NCBI RefSeq assembly: GCF_947504105.1
Contig: NZ_CANNGP010000033.1
Location: 1 to 50,665 of the forward strand
DNA length: 50,665 nt
DNA from: an uncultured Tateyamaria sp.
GTDB lineage: Bacteria > Pseudomonadota > Alphaproteobacteria > Rhodobacterales > Rhodobacteraceae
Direction: 5' to 3'
A program made the translations under genes and the position numbers. Positions 8,018 to 16,754 of this stretch are shown here, in pieces (within the stretch, counting starts at the first letter, position 1; each line of letters begins with the position of its first letter). The notes beneath the pieces are model-generated. The model did no database searches, was not told the origin of the DNA, and was given only the letters and a program-made list of their open reading frames with translations.

Positions 8018-8725
8018 TTACCAAAGATAGAAAAACGCAAAGATGAAGACCCAAACCAGATCAACGAAGTGCCAATAGAGCCCCATGATCTCGACCGCCT
8101 CATAGTCGCCGGCATCCGATTTTAGCCACGTTCGGCCGGGCCGGTCGAACTCACCTCTCCAGATCTTGGTCGCGATGATGATCAGGAACAGGACGCCGAT
8201 CGAAACGTGTGTACCGTGGAAACCGGTTATCATGAAAAAACTGGCGCCGAACTGTTCTGCGCCGAAGGGGTTGCCCCAGGGGCGGACACCTTCCTGGATC
8301 AGCTTGGTCCATTCGAAAACCTGCATGCCGACAAAGGTCGCGCCCAGAAGTGCAGTAAGATACATGAGCCCGGCAGTCGCCTTGCGCGCGCGGGCATAAC
8401 CGCACCTCACGGCCATCGCCATTGTCCCGCTTGATGAAATCAGGACGAAAGTCATTATCGCAATCAGAAGAAGTGGCAGGTCTGCGCCGCCCACATGCAA
8501 TGAAAACACTTCGCTGGTATTGGGCCAGTCAGATTTGGTGGACATGCGGGCCGACATGTACCCGATCAGAAAGATGCTGAAGACGAACGTATCGCTTAGC
8601 AGAAAAATCCACATCATCGCCTTGCCCCAAGACACCCGCTTGAACGTGCGCTGGTCCGAGCTCCAGTCCCGTACAAACCCGTCGAGGCCTTCTGGGTGGT
8701 CCGTTTGCAAAGTGCTCTCAGCCAT
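8018..8725 (-). CDS. Cytochrome c oxidase subunit III (first copy)
   Basis: 235 residues with five to six hydrophobic helices. Typical subunit III features include the ITGFHGTHVSIGVLFL block and the EAVEIMGLYWHFVDLVWVF ending (YWHFVDxvW). Subunit III supports proton uptake and stability of the catalytic core in the inner membrane. It follows the second subunit III-like gene by nine bases. Two adjacent subunit III paralogues recall the coxMNOP type of alternative oxidase described in Bradyrhizobium, where CoxO and CoxP are both III-like. Confidence 0.88.
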   Translation of the reverse strand: MAESTLQTDHPEGLDGFVRDWSSDQRTFKRVSWGKAMMWIFLLSDTFVFSIFLIGYMSARMSTKSDWPNTSEVFSLHVGGADLPLLLIAIMTFVLISSSGTMAMAVRCGYARARKATAGLMYLTALLGATFVGMQVFEWTKLIQEGVRPWGNPFGAEQFGASFFMITGFHGTHVSIGVLFLIIIATKIWRGEFDRPGRTWLKSDAGDYEAVEIMGLYWHFVDLVWVFIFAFFYLW

Positions 8726-8734
8726 AGTGTTCCC

Positions 8735-9418
8735 TCACGTTAGAATGGTGCGACAGATGTCGAGCAACTGGTTGGCCAGTCCCATGAATAGAAGCAGCAG
8801 CCCAATCCACACGACCAGAAGGAAGTCCCAATATGTGGCACAAAGACCTACGTTGAATTTGGTCCGGACTGGGTCGCCTCCACTGCGCGCTATCAAAACA
8901 CCAAGTGCGAGGATGCCGCCGAGGATATGCAGTCCATGCAGACCGCTCAGCATGTAGAAGAAGCTTGCTGCGGGGCCGGACGCAAGCCCATCTCCCACCA
9001 CCTGCAACTCTCGCCACGCAAGGAGTTGTCCAACCAAAAAACCGCCGGTCGCCAATCCGGCAATGGTCGTGTCCCGCGTTAGCCGACGCGTATCGCTGCG
9101 ACGTGTGGCCAGACGCAGGAAAATGCTCGCTATCACCAACAGCGCAGTATTGATCCAGACAACCGGTGGCAGGGTCAACGAGGGCCAGATTTCCAGATCC
9201 ATCCGCATGATAAATGCGCTGCCGAAAAGGGCGAAAAGCGATCCGATCACAACAAGGAAGACGCCAAGCCCGAGACGCTCGACTGGAAAGCCGGACCTGC
9301 CTGCCGCTTCATCCATGGGTCCTGTTTCAAGCCAGGGCTTGGACATCACACCTTGTTGGAGCAGCCACCAGAGTGCCAGCGCAATGATCATTACCAAAAA
9401 GGCGAGTATTACGGTCAT
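8735..9418 (-). CDS. Cytochrome c oxidase subunit III-like protein (second copy)
   Basis: 227 residues from ATG 9418; the frame also allows a GTG at 9442, but the ATG overlaps the subunit I stop as ATGA, the usual arrangement for translational coupling. The FFYMLSGLHGLHILGGILAL block and the ending ATYWDFLLVVWIGLLLLF match subunit III, with D in place of H in the YWHF motif. It has an extra N-terminal helix ending KPWLETGP. It differs strongly from the copy at 8018-8725, so the two are old paralogues rather than a recent duplication. Confidence 0.82.
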   Translation of the reverse strand: MTVILAFLVMIIALALWWLLQQGVMSKPWLETGPMDEAAGRSGFPVERLGLGVFLVVIGSLFALFGSAFIMRMDLEIWPSLTLPPVVWINTALLVIASIFLRLATRRSDTRRLTRDTTIAGLATGGFLVGQLLAWRELQVVGDGLASGPAASFFYMLSGLHGLHILGGILALGVLIARSGGDPVRTKFNVGLCATYWDFLLVVWIGLLLLFMGLANQLLDICRTILT

Positions 9419-11181
9419 GTTGGTGCCGTTTGCTGCACCCACGGATCGTCCTGCGCAATGAAATCCTCGGGTGCGCCGGGCACGCTGTAGTCGTAGGCCC
9501 AGCGATACACGACGGGAAGTTCATCAGCCCAGTTGCCGTGGCGCGGAGGTGTTTGCGGTGTCTGCCATTCGAGCGATGCCGCACGCCAGGGATTGCCGCC
9601 AGCGTCCCGACCGTTACGTGCGCTCCATGCAATATTGAACAGAAACAGGATTTGCGCTGCGCCGACGATGAAGGCGGCAATGCTGATGAATGCGTTCAGA
9701 CCGTCCACTGGCGTCGTGATGAATGCAGGATCACCAATCTCGGGGTAGCGCCGTGGCACACCGACCAGACCAACGTAATGCATCGGGAAAAAGATCGCGT
9801 AGGTTCCGATGAATGTGACCCAGAAATGGATTTGCCCCATGGCCTCGTTCAACATGCGACCGGTCATCAGGGGGTACCAGTGATAAATTGCGCCAAAAAT
9901 GACCATCAGCGGCGCAACCCCCATCACCATATGAAAGTGCGCGACGACAAACATGGTGTCGGACAGCGGCACATCAACCACCACATTTCCGAGGAAGAGA
10001 CCAGTGAGACCGCCGTTGACGAAAGTGACCACGAAACTGAGGGCAAAGAGCATGGGCAATGTCAGATGAATGTCACCGCGCCAAAGCGTCAACAGCCAAT
10101 TGTAGACCTTGATCGCCGTTGGCACCGCGATGATCAGCGTCGTCGTGGCAAAGAAGAAACCGAAATACGGATGCATCCCCGAGACATACATGTGATGCGC
10201 CCAGACGATGAAGGACAGTGCACCGATGATAACAATGGCCCAGACCATCATCCGGTATCCGAACACATTCTTACGAGCATGTACGCTGATCAGGTCCGAC
10301 ACGATACCAAAGGCCGGGAGTGCCACGATGTAGACTTCGGGGTGACCGAAGAACCAGAACAGATGCTGGAACACGATCGGGCTACCGCCTCCGTAAGACA
10401 GCTGCTCACCCATTTCGACAAGCGTTGGCATAAAGAAACTTGTGCTAAGCAGGCGGTCGAATAACATCATCACACAAGCAACAAACAAGGCCGGAAATGC
10501 GAGCAATGCCATTACCGTCGCGGTGAAGATGCCCCAAACTGTCAGCGGCATCCGCATCAAGGTCATGCCACGGGTCCGTGCCTGAAGAACTGTCACGACG
10601 TAGTTCAGACCGCCCATCGTGAAGCCGATAATAAAGAGGATCAGTGAAAGCAGCATCAGAATGATACCTGCATCCTGTCCACCCGGTGTCCCGCTCAGGA
10701 TCGCTTGTGGTGGGTAAAGCGTCCAGCCCGCCCCCGTGGGGCCGCCGGGCACAAAGAAGCTCGCGACCAGCACCAGAACGGCCAAAAGGTAAACCCAGTA
10801 GCTCAGCATGTTCACGAAAGGGAACACCATGTCACGGGCCCCGACCATTAGCGGGATCAGGTAGTTGCCAAAGCCGCCAAGAAAGATCGCGGTCAGCAGG
10901 TAGATCACCATGATCATCCCGTGCATAGTGATGAACTGATAATAGGCCTCGGCCGAGAATGAAAAAACGTCCGGAAACCCCAGTTGCAGGCGCACCAGCC
11001 AGGACAGGACCAAGGCCACCAACCCTATCGCGATCGCAGTGGCTGAGTACTGGATTGCGATGTATTTCGCATCTTGCGAGAACACCCACCGCCCGATCCA
11101 CGTGTGCGGATGCGGTGGATGGACGTCCGGCACTTCTGCCGGCGGGACCTGTTCATCGGGCCGATAGGGGATATTGGCCAT
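9415..11181 (-). CDS. ctaD: Cytochrome c oxidase subunit I
   Basis: The 588-residue catalytic subunit reduces oxygen to water and pumps protons. All redox ligands are visible: low-spin haem His87 and His417, haem a3 His415 (VVAHFHMV), and CuB His280, His329 and His330 with the cross-linked Tyr284 (FFGHPEVY, VWAHHMY). Proton-path residues are present too: Asp117 (GARDMVFP), Asn124, Glu282 and Lys358 (TAIKVYNW). Twelve hydrophobic helices follow a proline/histidine-rich start. The A-type pattern with both D and K channels is intact. Gene order II-I-III-III-IV and sequence style recall CoxN of the coxMNOP oxidases. The stop overlaps the next gene. Confidence 0.95.
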   Translation of the reverse strand: MANIPYRPDEQVPPAEVPDVHPPHPHTWIGRWVFSQDAKYIAIQYSATAIAIGLVALVLSWLVRLQLGFPDVFSFSAEAYYQFITMHGMIMVIYLLTAIFLGGFGNYLIPLMVGARDMVFPFVNMLSYWVYLLAVLVLVASFFVPGGPTGAGWTLYPPQAILSGTPGGQDAGIILMLLSLILFIIGFTMGGLNYVVTVLQARTRGMTLMRMPLTVWGIFTATVMALLAFPALFVACVMMLFDRLLSTSFFMPTLVEMGEQLSYGGGSPIVFQHLFWFFGHPEVYIVALPAFGIVSDLISVHARKNVFGYRMMVWAIVIIGALSFIVWAHHMYVSGMHPYFGFFFATTTLIIAVPTAIKVYNWLLTLWRGDIHLTLPMLFALSFVVTFVNGGLTGLFLGNVVVDVPLSDTMFVVAHFHMVMGVAPLMVIFGAIYHWYPLMTGRMLNEAMGQIHFWVTFIGTYAIFFPMHYVGLVGVPRRYPEIGDPAFITTPVDGLNAFISIAAFIVGAAQILFLFNIAWSARNGRDAGGNPWRAASLEWQTPQTPPRHGNWADELPVVYRWAYDYSVPGAPEDFIAQDDPWVQQTAPT

Positions 11182-11242
11182 TTATGCTCCTCCTAGCCGA
11201 AACGGCTTGGCTTGTCGGGCGGCGGAGCAACTTTGAAAGTTT

Positions 11243-12073
11243 CTATTGTTCAGGGTCGCTGCTCGCGGTCCTAACCCTTCTTTCCTCCCAAAGCTCTGCA
11301 AAGGTTCGCTGCTCCTGCAGCCAGGCTTGATACTCTGTCTCCTCTTGGATTTGCACGTAGCCGCGCATGTGGCCGTGACCGACACCGCACAGTTCTGCAC
11401 ATAAAACCTCGAACTCACCGATCCGCGTCGGCGTGAACCAGAAGTAGGTGACCATCCCGGGCACCATATCCATCTTGGCGCGAAACTCGGGCACGTAGAA
11501 ATTGTGAAGAACATCGACCGACCGAAGAACCATCTTCACCGGTTTCCCAATCGGAAGGTACAAATCGTCTGATTCAATGATGATATCGTCCTGCCCAAAG
11601 CGGTCGAATGGACTGATCCCGAGAGGATTATCCGGACCGACCAAGGCCGCATCCGACGTCCCCAGACGGCCATCCTCACCAGGCAAGCGAAAACTCCACG
11701 ACCATTGCTGCGCAAAAACCTCAACTTCGGTGGCATCATCCGGAACGGTCACAAACTGCTTCCAGACGACAAGGCCCGGGGCCAGCATCGCGGCCACTCC
11801 CAACCCTGTGACCACGGTCAGCCAAATCTCCAGTCGCCTGTTTTCCGGCTCGAACGCGGCGACCCGCCCCGGTTCGTGACGAAACCGCCAAACACAATAC
11901 GCCATGAATAGGATGACGGCCGTTAATACAAACCCGGTGATCCAGAAGGTGATAACGAGGGTCGCGTCGATATATTCCCAGTTTGACGCAATAGGGGTCC
12001 ACCACCATGGGCTAAGCAGGTGGAACAGGATTGACCCTACAACTACGACAACCAGAGCGATTACGACGACCAT
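11243..12073 (-). CDS. coxB: Cytochrome c oxidase subunit II with CuA centre
   Basis: 276 residues: hydrophobic helices near 2-20, 35-62 and 86-105, then a periplasmic cupredoxin domain. The CuA ligands are complete: His190, Cys225, Glu227, Cys229, His233 and Met236 (CAELCGVGH followed by GHM). The aromatic electron-entry patch QQWSW is at 122-126. Because CuA is present, the enzyme takes electrons from a cytochrome c rather than quinol; no fused haem c domain follows. It is the first gene of the oxidase operon, 61 bp before ctaD. Compared with typical CtaC the N-terminus shows no clear cleavable signal. Confidence 0.93.
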   Translation of the reverse strand: MVVVIALVVVVVGSILFHLLSPWWWTPIASNWEYIDATLVITFWITGFVLTAVILFMAYCVWRFRHEPGRVAAFEPENRRLEIWLTVVTGLGVAAMLAPGLVVWKQFVTVPDDATEVEVFAQQWSWSFRLPGEDGRLGTSDAALVGPDNPLGISPFDRFGQDDIIIESDDLYLPIGKPVKMVLRSVDVLHNFYVPEFRAKMDMVPGMVTYFWFTPTRIGEFEVLCAELCGVGHGHMRGYVQIQEETEYQAWLQEQRTFAELWEERRVRTASSDPEQ

Positions 12074-12306
12074 GACGCGCCTTTCCTCAGCTCAACCGCG
12101 CACAGGCACATAAGCCATCTGTCGCGACTGTTGCGCCAAATTGTATCACAAATCGTGAATTCGGGGTACCTCAGAAGTAAGGCGCTGAAATAAATGAGAA
12201 AAGATGCGTCGTGTTGAGGCGTTCGCGGCCATATCGGCGATCCGTGCCAACCTTCCTAGATGAACTTCCCAAAGTCACCATTTGGCGGTTTTCCTGAGCG
12301 TTCAGC

Positions 12307-13173
12307 CTATTGGGCTACCGCCCGTCGATATAGGTGCCACGTCGCATGTCCGAGGATCGGGAAAGCGAAGATAAGCCCAAGAAACAATGGTATCGTCCCT
12401 ATGGCAAGGAATGTCGCCACAATAAGCCCCCATACCGCCACGGTCACCGGGTTCTTTCGCGTCAGTTCCAACGACGTTGCGATTGCGACGGGGACACCAA
12501 CATGGCGGTGCAATGCCAGCGGTATCGAGACAACGGTCATTGCAAGCGTAGCTGCCGCAAAGACAAACCCCGCTGCGCAACCGACGATCAGCATCGTCCA
12601 CCCAGGACCGGTCGTGAAGACATCCACAAAGAACGTCCGTGCGGAAGCAGGTGCCTCTGGCCCCAAGGTCAAGCTAAAGATCAGATAAGCTGTCAACATC
12701 CAGGCTATGAACATTAACACCAGACCAAGACCTATCGTGAGCACGGCTGCTATGGCCGGTGATCCCATGACACCAAGAGCGGCGCGAAAGCCTGCCGGCT
12801 CTCCTTTTTCTCGGCAACGGCTCATCTCGTATAGACCAACGGCGGCAATCGGTCCCAGCAACGCAAAACCTGACATCAGCGGGAACAGTAAAGGCAGTAG
12901 TTCGCGCTGGAAGGCGAAGGTTGCAAGGCAGAGCCCGACAATGGGATAGAGAATAACGATGAAAAGCACATCCGTGCGAAGCGCCCCAAAGTCTTCCGCT
13001 CCTTTCCTGAGCGCAACCCGTAGATCTTCGATGCTTATCTGGTTCACTGTTGGGTGTGCTTGCGGATCACCCCCAATTTCATGAGCCGCATCCTGGGTAT
13101 AATGTGAAGCATTGCCGAGAACGTGCAGCGCCCAAGAAAGGGGATTTCCGATTGTTTTGATTGGCTTCACCAT
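12307..13173 (-). CDS. DUF2189 family membrane protein
   Basis: A membrane protein of about 288 residues with six hydrophobic segments, matching the DUF2189 family in its start (FGALRTDVLFIVILYPIVGL) and in SLELTRKNPVTVAVWGLIV near the C-terminus. I chose the ATG at 13173 (MVKPIKTIGNP) rather than the upstream one at 13218 because GAGAGGAGGGG lies ten bases before it. The family's function is unknown; it often lies beside haem-copper oxidase genes and here precedes coxB by about 230 bp on the same strand, so a role in assembling or housing that oxidase is a reasonable guess only. Confidence 0.8.
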   Translation of the reverse strand: MVKPIKTIGNPLSWALHVLGNASHYTQDAAHEIGGDPQAHPTVNQISIEDLRVALRKGAEDFGALRTDVLFIVILYPIVGLCLATFAFQRELLPLLFPLMSGFALLGPIAAVGLYEMSRCREKGEPAGFRAALGVMGSPAIAAVLTIGLGLVLMFIAWMLTAYLIFSLTLGPEAPASARTFFVDVFTTGPGWTMLIVGCAAGFVFAAATLAMTVVSIPLALHRHVGVPVAIATSLELTRKNPVTVAVWGLIVATFLAIGTIPLFLGLIFAFPILGHATWHLYRRAVAQ

Positions 13174-13687
13174 TTGCAGACCCCTCCTCTCGAGAGTAGG
13201 TAGGCGCCGACCGATCAAATCGTACGCCGGTCGAACACCGGTTACTTACATGATACCATGATGCGACCGATCGGCACACCCAAATTTCCACGATGTCGTT
13301 GGATCCGCTCAAACCGAACCTCATTCAGTCGCCAAAACCGCCACTCTCCCGGACAAAATTTCAGTAGATCTGACAGCACACTGTATAATCAAACACATGC
13401 TAATGATGTCCTCAGTTGATGCAAATTCTTGGCAAACGTTTTGAGGTACCACGCTGCTCCGTCCACATCGACACTGTTCGACTGAGGAGGCTTGGCGTGG
13501 CTGCTTCCTGAATGGTGAACCCGATATTCCGGCCCTGATCTGATACGCCGATGTTGGGTTTCTGATCCTTTTAGAGCGCTCACGCGCCTTGCACCTGTTT
13601 TGTTAGGTGCCTGGCAACTAGGCGAAAGTCATCACCAGAAACAGTGTTTGATGTGCGAAAACCCTTGGCCCGTACAGACCTGGCTGG
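13174..13687. other. Intergenic region between the oxidase locus and bluB
   Basis: About 510 bp without a convincing gene on either strand. Short minus-strand frames around 13389-13583 have no start signals and match nothing I know. Direct inspection found no tRNA cloverleaf and no terminator with a T tract. The promoter for the DUF2189 gene should lie within its first 150 bp. Confidence 0.5.
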
Positions 13688-14314
13688 TCAGCGCGTCTCT
13701 ATGATCAGGTCGTGCCGGTGTTCCCATCCGACGCGTTCGAGTTCGGGCGTGTCGGATTGTTCCTCGGGCCAGCCGACGCACATATAGGCGACCAGAGACC
13801 AACCCTTGGGTACGCTGAGATCGTGGCACAATTGGACGGGATCAAGGATCGACACCCAGCCCATTCCCAAGCCTTCTGATCGGGCCGCGAGCCACATGAG
13901 TGTGACGGCCCCCACCACGGAATAGCGTCGCATTTCGGGCATGGTGCCTGCGCCAAGGCCGTGGCCTTGTTCCGTGCTGTCGTTGCAGAAAATAGCAAGA
14001 TGTTCTGGTGCTTCGGCCATGCCGGACAGTTTGAGTTGGCTGTAGCTGGCGGCCTGTTCGCCATCGTACCCGGCCAGCGCTTGCGCGTTGGCGGCTTTGT
14101 AGTTCTCAAGCGCTGCGGCGCGGGCCGTTTCGCTTTGCACGCGGATGATGCGCCAGGGTTCGGACAGGCCCACGGAAGGGGCCAGCCGAAATGTGTCGAG
14201 GCAGCGCATCAGCACTGCCTCGTCCACGGGATCGGTGCGGAAGCGGCGCACATCGCGCCGCCACGCCATCAGGTTCAGAAGCTGGCTGCGAAACTCATCT
14301 GGAAATGTGTCCAC
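13688..14314 (-). CDS. bluB: 5,6-Dimethylbenzimidazole synthase
   Basis: BluB breaks down reduced flavin mononucleotide with oxygen to make the lower ligand of vitamin B12. The 208-residue sequence shows the family's nitroreductase-fold marks: MAWRRDVRRFRTDPV near residues 16-30, LAPSVGLSEPWRIIRV near 45-60 and GLGMGWVSILDP near 148-160. It is the last gene of the ffh-rpsP chain, 15 bp after the rpsP stop, which is an odd place for a cobalamin gene. cobC and cobD lie 22 kb away in the window, consistent with aerobic B12 synthesis in this organism. Confidence 0.92.
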   Translation of the reverse strand: MDTFPDEFRSQLLNLMAWRRDVRRFRTDPVDEAVLMRCLDTFRLAPSVGLSEPWRIIRVQSETARAAALENYKAANAQALAGYDGEQAASYSQLKLSGMAEAPEHLAIFCNDSTEQGHGLGAGTMPEMRRYSVVGAVTLMWLAARSEGLGMGWVSILDPVQLCHDLSVPKGWSLVAYMCVGWPEEQSDTPELERVGWEHRHDLIIETR

Positions 14315-14329
14315 AGCGCCAACCCCTGA

Positions 14330-14734
14330 TTACTCTGCTGTTTCTTCGGCCGGTGCTTCTTCGGCAGGCGCTTCTTCAGCAGGTGCTGCGGCAGCTTCAG
14401 CAGCCTTGGCGGCTTTCTCTTCCGCGCGCTCTTTGGCCTTGGCGCCGGGCTCACCCTTGTTGGGGTTGTTGCGTTCTTTTTTCTCAAGCACGCCTGCGGC
14501 TTCCAGCATGCGGCTGATGCGGTCGGTGGGCTGTGCGCCCTCACCCAGCCAGTACTGAATGCGTTCCATGTTCATTTTCACGCGCTCTTCGCTGTCTTTG
14601 GGCAGCAGGGGGTTATATGTGCCCAGCTTTTCGATGTAGCGGCCGTCGCGTGGCATGCGGCTGTCGGCCGCCACGATGCGGTAGAAGGGACGCTTTTTCG
14701 AGCCACCACGGGCAAGACGGATTTTCATGGCCAT
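14330..14734 (-). CDS. rpsP: 30S ribosomal protein S16
   Basis: Starts [20 protein letters not shown] and continues [20 protein letters not shown], both invariant in S16, which binds 16S rRNA during 30S assembly. Its 134 residues exceed the usual 80-90. The extra C-terminal tail is highly charged and repetitive ([12 protein letters not shown], then three EEAPA units), a low-complexity extension common in this group. The gene lies in the chain ffh to bluB, 41 bp after chorismate mutase. Confidence 0.96.
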   Translation of the reverse strand: MAMKIRLARGGSKKRPFYRIVAADSRMPRDGRYIEKLGTYNPLLPKDSEERVKMNMERIQYWLGEGAQPTDRISRMLEAAGVLEKKERNNPNKGEPGAKAKERAEEKAAKAAEAAAAPAEEAPAEEAPAEETAE

Positions 14735-14775
14735 TGTTGTTTCTCCTTTGAATGGCGTTTCAGGCTACCAGCCTG

Positions 14776-15072
14776 TTATTCTTGGTGTTTCTTGTGGTGC
14801 TGAATGACTTCAGCGATGATGAAGTTCAGGAACTTCTTGGCGAATTCGGGGTCCAGATCGGCCCGGTTCGCCAAATCTTCGAGCCGAGCGATCTGCGCGG
14901 CTTCGCGCGTGGGATCGGAGGGCAGAAGGTCGTGTGTGGCCTTGAGTTTCCCCACGGCCTGCGTGTGTTTGAACCGCTCGCCCAGGGTGTAGACGAGGAT
15001 GGCATCGAGCCGGTCGATGCTGGCGCGGTGGTCGGCCAGCACTTCGGCGGCCTTGGAAATGGCATCAGTCAA
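14776..15072 (-). CDS. Chorismate mutase (AroQ type)
   Basis: A 98-residue all-helical AroQ-fold protein that converts chorismate to prephenate for Phe/Tyr synthesis. Key pattern residues are Arg in DHRASIDRLDAILVYTLGER, Lys in KHTQAVGKLKA and Glu/Gln near the end. I chose the TTG at 15072 (TTGACTGA), whose first codons overlap the stop of the upstream acetyltransferase and which has AAGGATGGG just before it. The longer frame to 15156 is the shadow of the neighbour. It is commonly found next to rpsP and ffh in Rhodobacterales. Confidence 0.88.
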   Translation of the reverse strand: MTDAISKAAEVLADHRASIDRLDAILVYTLGERFKHTQAVGKLKATHDLLPSDPTREAAQIARLEDLANRADLDPEFAKKFLNFIIAEVIQHHKKHQE

Positions 15073-15667
15073 GCGCCCATCCTTTCGGTTTGAACATCGG
15101 GTCGGCGTAGTGGCCGATTTCCATTTCGATCCCGTGCGCCAGTTGGCTGCCATCAAGCGCTGCGGGTGTGGGGTGGCGGTAGACGGCGTCAGAGCCGTCG
15201 ATGGTTTGCGCGTCCTTGTCTTTGACCGCGCCCAACCGTTCGGCCAACCGGATGCTGTCGAGGTTCATTGGGTCGATATAGCTGACCGCACCGTCCCAAC
15301 CGCCCGCGTAGTAGTGCGCGCGTACGGCATGCGTGGCTTCAAGCGCATAGCCCTTGCCCGCCTTGTCGGGCCAGATGATCCAGGCGATTTCCCGTTCGGG
15401 CCAGCCCGCAGGCTGCCAGCCCCCGGCCATGCCATAGGTATCATCCGTATCCTTGTCGTGGATCATCCACATGCCGAAGCCGCGGATGTCCCAGTGCCCG
15501 ATCTCGGCAGCATAGAGCATCCATGCCTCGTAGGGGTTCAATGGCCCCCCCATGAAGCGGGAGCGGTAGGAGGCGAAGGTCGCCTTGAAGTTCGGATAAT
15601 CCTCGGGCTGTGGGCCGCGCAGGACCAGCCGCCGGGTTTCGATGGTTGGGATAGAGGTGTGGGACAT
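15065..15667 (-). CDS. GNAT family acetyltransferase 1 of 5
   Basis: 200 residues from ATG 15667 (MSHTSIPTIETRRLVLRGP). RimJ/RimL-like GNAT fold: an N-terminal TxRLxLR strand, FMGGPLNPYEAW near 39, GHWDIRGFGMWMI, and the acetyl-CoA loop DKAGKGYALEA. The C-terminal YIDPMNLDSIRLAERLGA is typical. Such proteins acetylate N-terminal amines or small molecules; no substrate can be read from the sequence. Its start overlaps the stop of the preceding paralogue (TGATG), and its stop overlaps chorismate mutase. Compared with its four siblings it has a longer C-terminal tail. Confidence 0.88.
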   Translation of the reverse strand: MSHTSIPTIETRRLVLRGPQPEDYPNFKATFASYRSRFMGGPLNPYEAWMLYAAEIGHWDIRGFGMWMIHDKDTDDTYGMAGGWQPAGWPEREIAWIIWPDKAGKGYALEATHAVRAHYYAGGWDGAVSYIDPMNLDSIRLAERLGAVKDKDAQTIDGSDAVYRHPTPAALDGSQLAHGIEMEIGHYADPMFKPKGWALD

Positions 15668-16230
15668 CACATCACCTCTCGCACATAACGGTAGATCAGC
15701 GTCGTTTCGCCATCTTCCGTGATCTCGCCATCGGGCAAGCCGCCGAGGCGTTGCGCCAGTTTGATCGAACGTGCGTTGGCGGGGTCGATGTAGCTGACCA
15801 GTGTGGACCAACCGAGTGTATCGAAGGCGTGGGTGAGGGCAGCTTGGGCAGCTTCAAAACCGATGCCCATGCCTTCGGCTTTTTCGGTGAGCATAAAGCC
15901 CAGTTCCGGTTCCTGATCGCCCGCTTCAAACCCCAGCAAGACAAAGCCGGAAATGTCGCCGGCATGGCCGATGGTCCAGAGACCGTGTCCGTGCAAGAGC
16001 CACGTGGAGGTCATCTGGGAGAAGTCGGTCCATGCGTCTTCGCGGCTCATCGGGCCGCCGATGTGCTCGCCACGGCCCGAGCAGGCGATCTGCGCATATG
16101 TGTCGAAATCGGTCACGCGGGGCGCGCGCAGCAGCAGCCGGTCGGTCGACAGCGTGGGCAGATGGCCTTGCAGAGCGATGGCAAACAGGGCTGCTGGCCC
16201 GTTGCGCGGTGTTTCGCAGGGAAGGGTCAT
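15667..16230 (-). CDS. GNAT family acetyltransferase 2 of 5
   Basis: 187 residues from ATG 16230, which overlaps the stop of the next upstream paralogue. It shares the sibling pattern: STDRLLLRAP, HIGGPMSREDAW, STWLLHGHGLWTIGH, acetyl-CoA loop KAEGMGIGFEA (GxGxGxE-like) and YIDPANARSIKLAQRLGG. It has about 20 extra residues before the first strand (MTLPCETPRNGPAALFA). It is the most divergent of the five in the loop and in the GHW motif. The substrate is unknown. Confidence 0.85.
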   Translation of the reverse strand: MTLPCETPRNGPAALFAIALQGHLPTLSTDRLLLRAPRVTDFDTYAQIACSGRGEHIGGPMSREDAWTDFSQMTSTWLLHGHGLWTIGHAGDISGFVLLGFEAGDQEPELGFMLTEKAEGMGIGFEAAQAALTHAFDTLGWSTLVSYIDPANARSIKLAQRLGGLPDGEITEDGETTLIYRYVREVM

Positions 16231-16754
16231 GCCCGCCCCTCCGGTCCCGGGTGGCGCCACAGCTGCATGGGGCCGTGGCGTTCGTGGGTGAAATCGCTGT
16301 CATACGTGGCGCCCAGGCGTTCAGCCACGCGGCGCGACCCTTCGTTGTCAATTGCGATCAGGCTTGTGAGTGTCGTCCATCCCAGCGTGTTGTAGGCGTA
16401 GCTGCGGGCTGCGATTGCGGCTTCGGTCGCATAACCTTTGCCCGTTGCGCCATCAAACAAGTCCCAACCCAGTTCACGCTCGGGGAAGCCTTCGGGGTGC
16501 CAGAGACCAACGATGCCCAAGGGGGTGTTTGTTGTTTTTTCGATCAGGGTCCAACGGCCAAAGCCGCGCAGCACCCAATGCCCTGCTTCCAGCGCCAGTG
16601 CGCGCCAGCTAAGCTCGCGGCTTTGCGGTCCGCCGACGAAACTGGAACGAGGCGAGGCATAGAATGCGGCCAGCGCATCAAAGTCCGACAGCTCGGGCGC
16701 ACGCAGGATCAGGCGCTCGGTCTCGAGCGTGGGGGCGGAGAACGTAACGGTCAT
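16227..16754 (-). CDS. GNAT family acetyltransferase 3 of 5
   Basis: 175 residues starting MTVTFSAPTLETERLILRAP. Sibling motifs are FVGGPQSRELSWR, GHWVLRGFGRWTLIE, ERELGWDLFDGATGKGYATEA (acetyl-CoA loop GATGKGYA) and DNEGSRRVAERLGA. The ATG overlaps the stop of paralogue 4 by four bases (ATGA). The product is a cytoplasmic RimJ/RimL-like acetyltransferase of unknown target. Confidence 0.88.
   Translation of the reverse strand: MTVTFSAPTLETERLILRAPELSDFDALAAFYASPRSSFVGGPQSRELSWRALALEAGHWVLRGFGRWTLIEKTTNTPLGIVGLWHPEGFPERELGWDLFDGATGKGYATEAAIAARSYAYNTLGWTTLTSLIAIDNEGSRRVAERLGATYDSDFTHERHGPMQLWRHPGPEGRA

Noticed and set aside
9430-10464. 344-codon plus-strand frame over ctaD
   Set aside because: Antisense shadow of subunit I; no domain or ribosome site.
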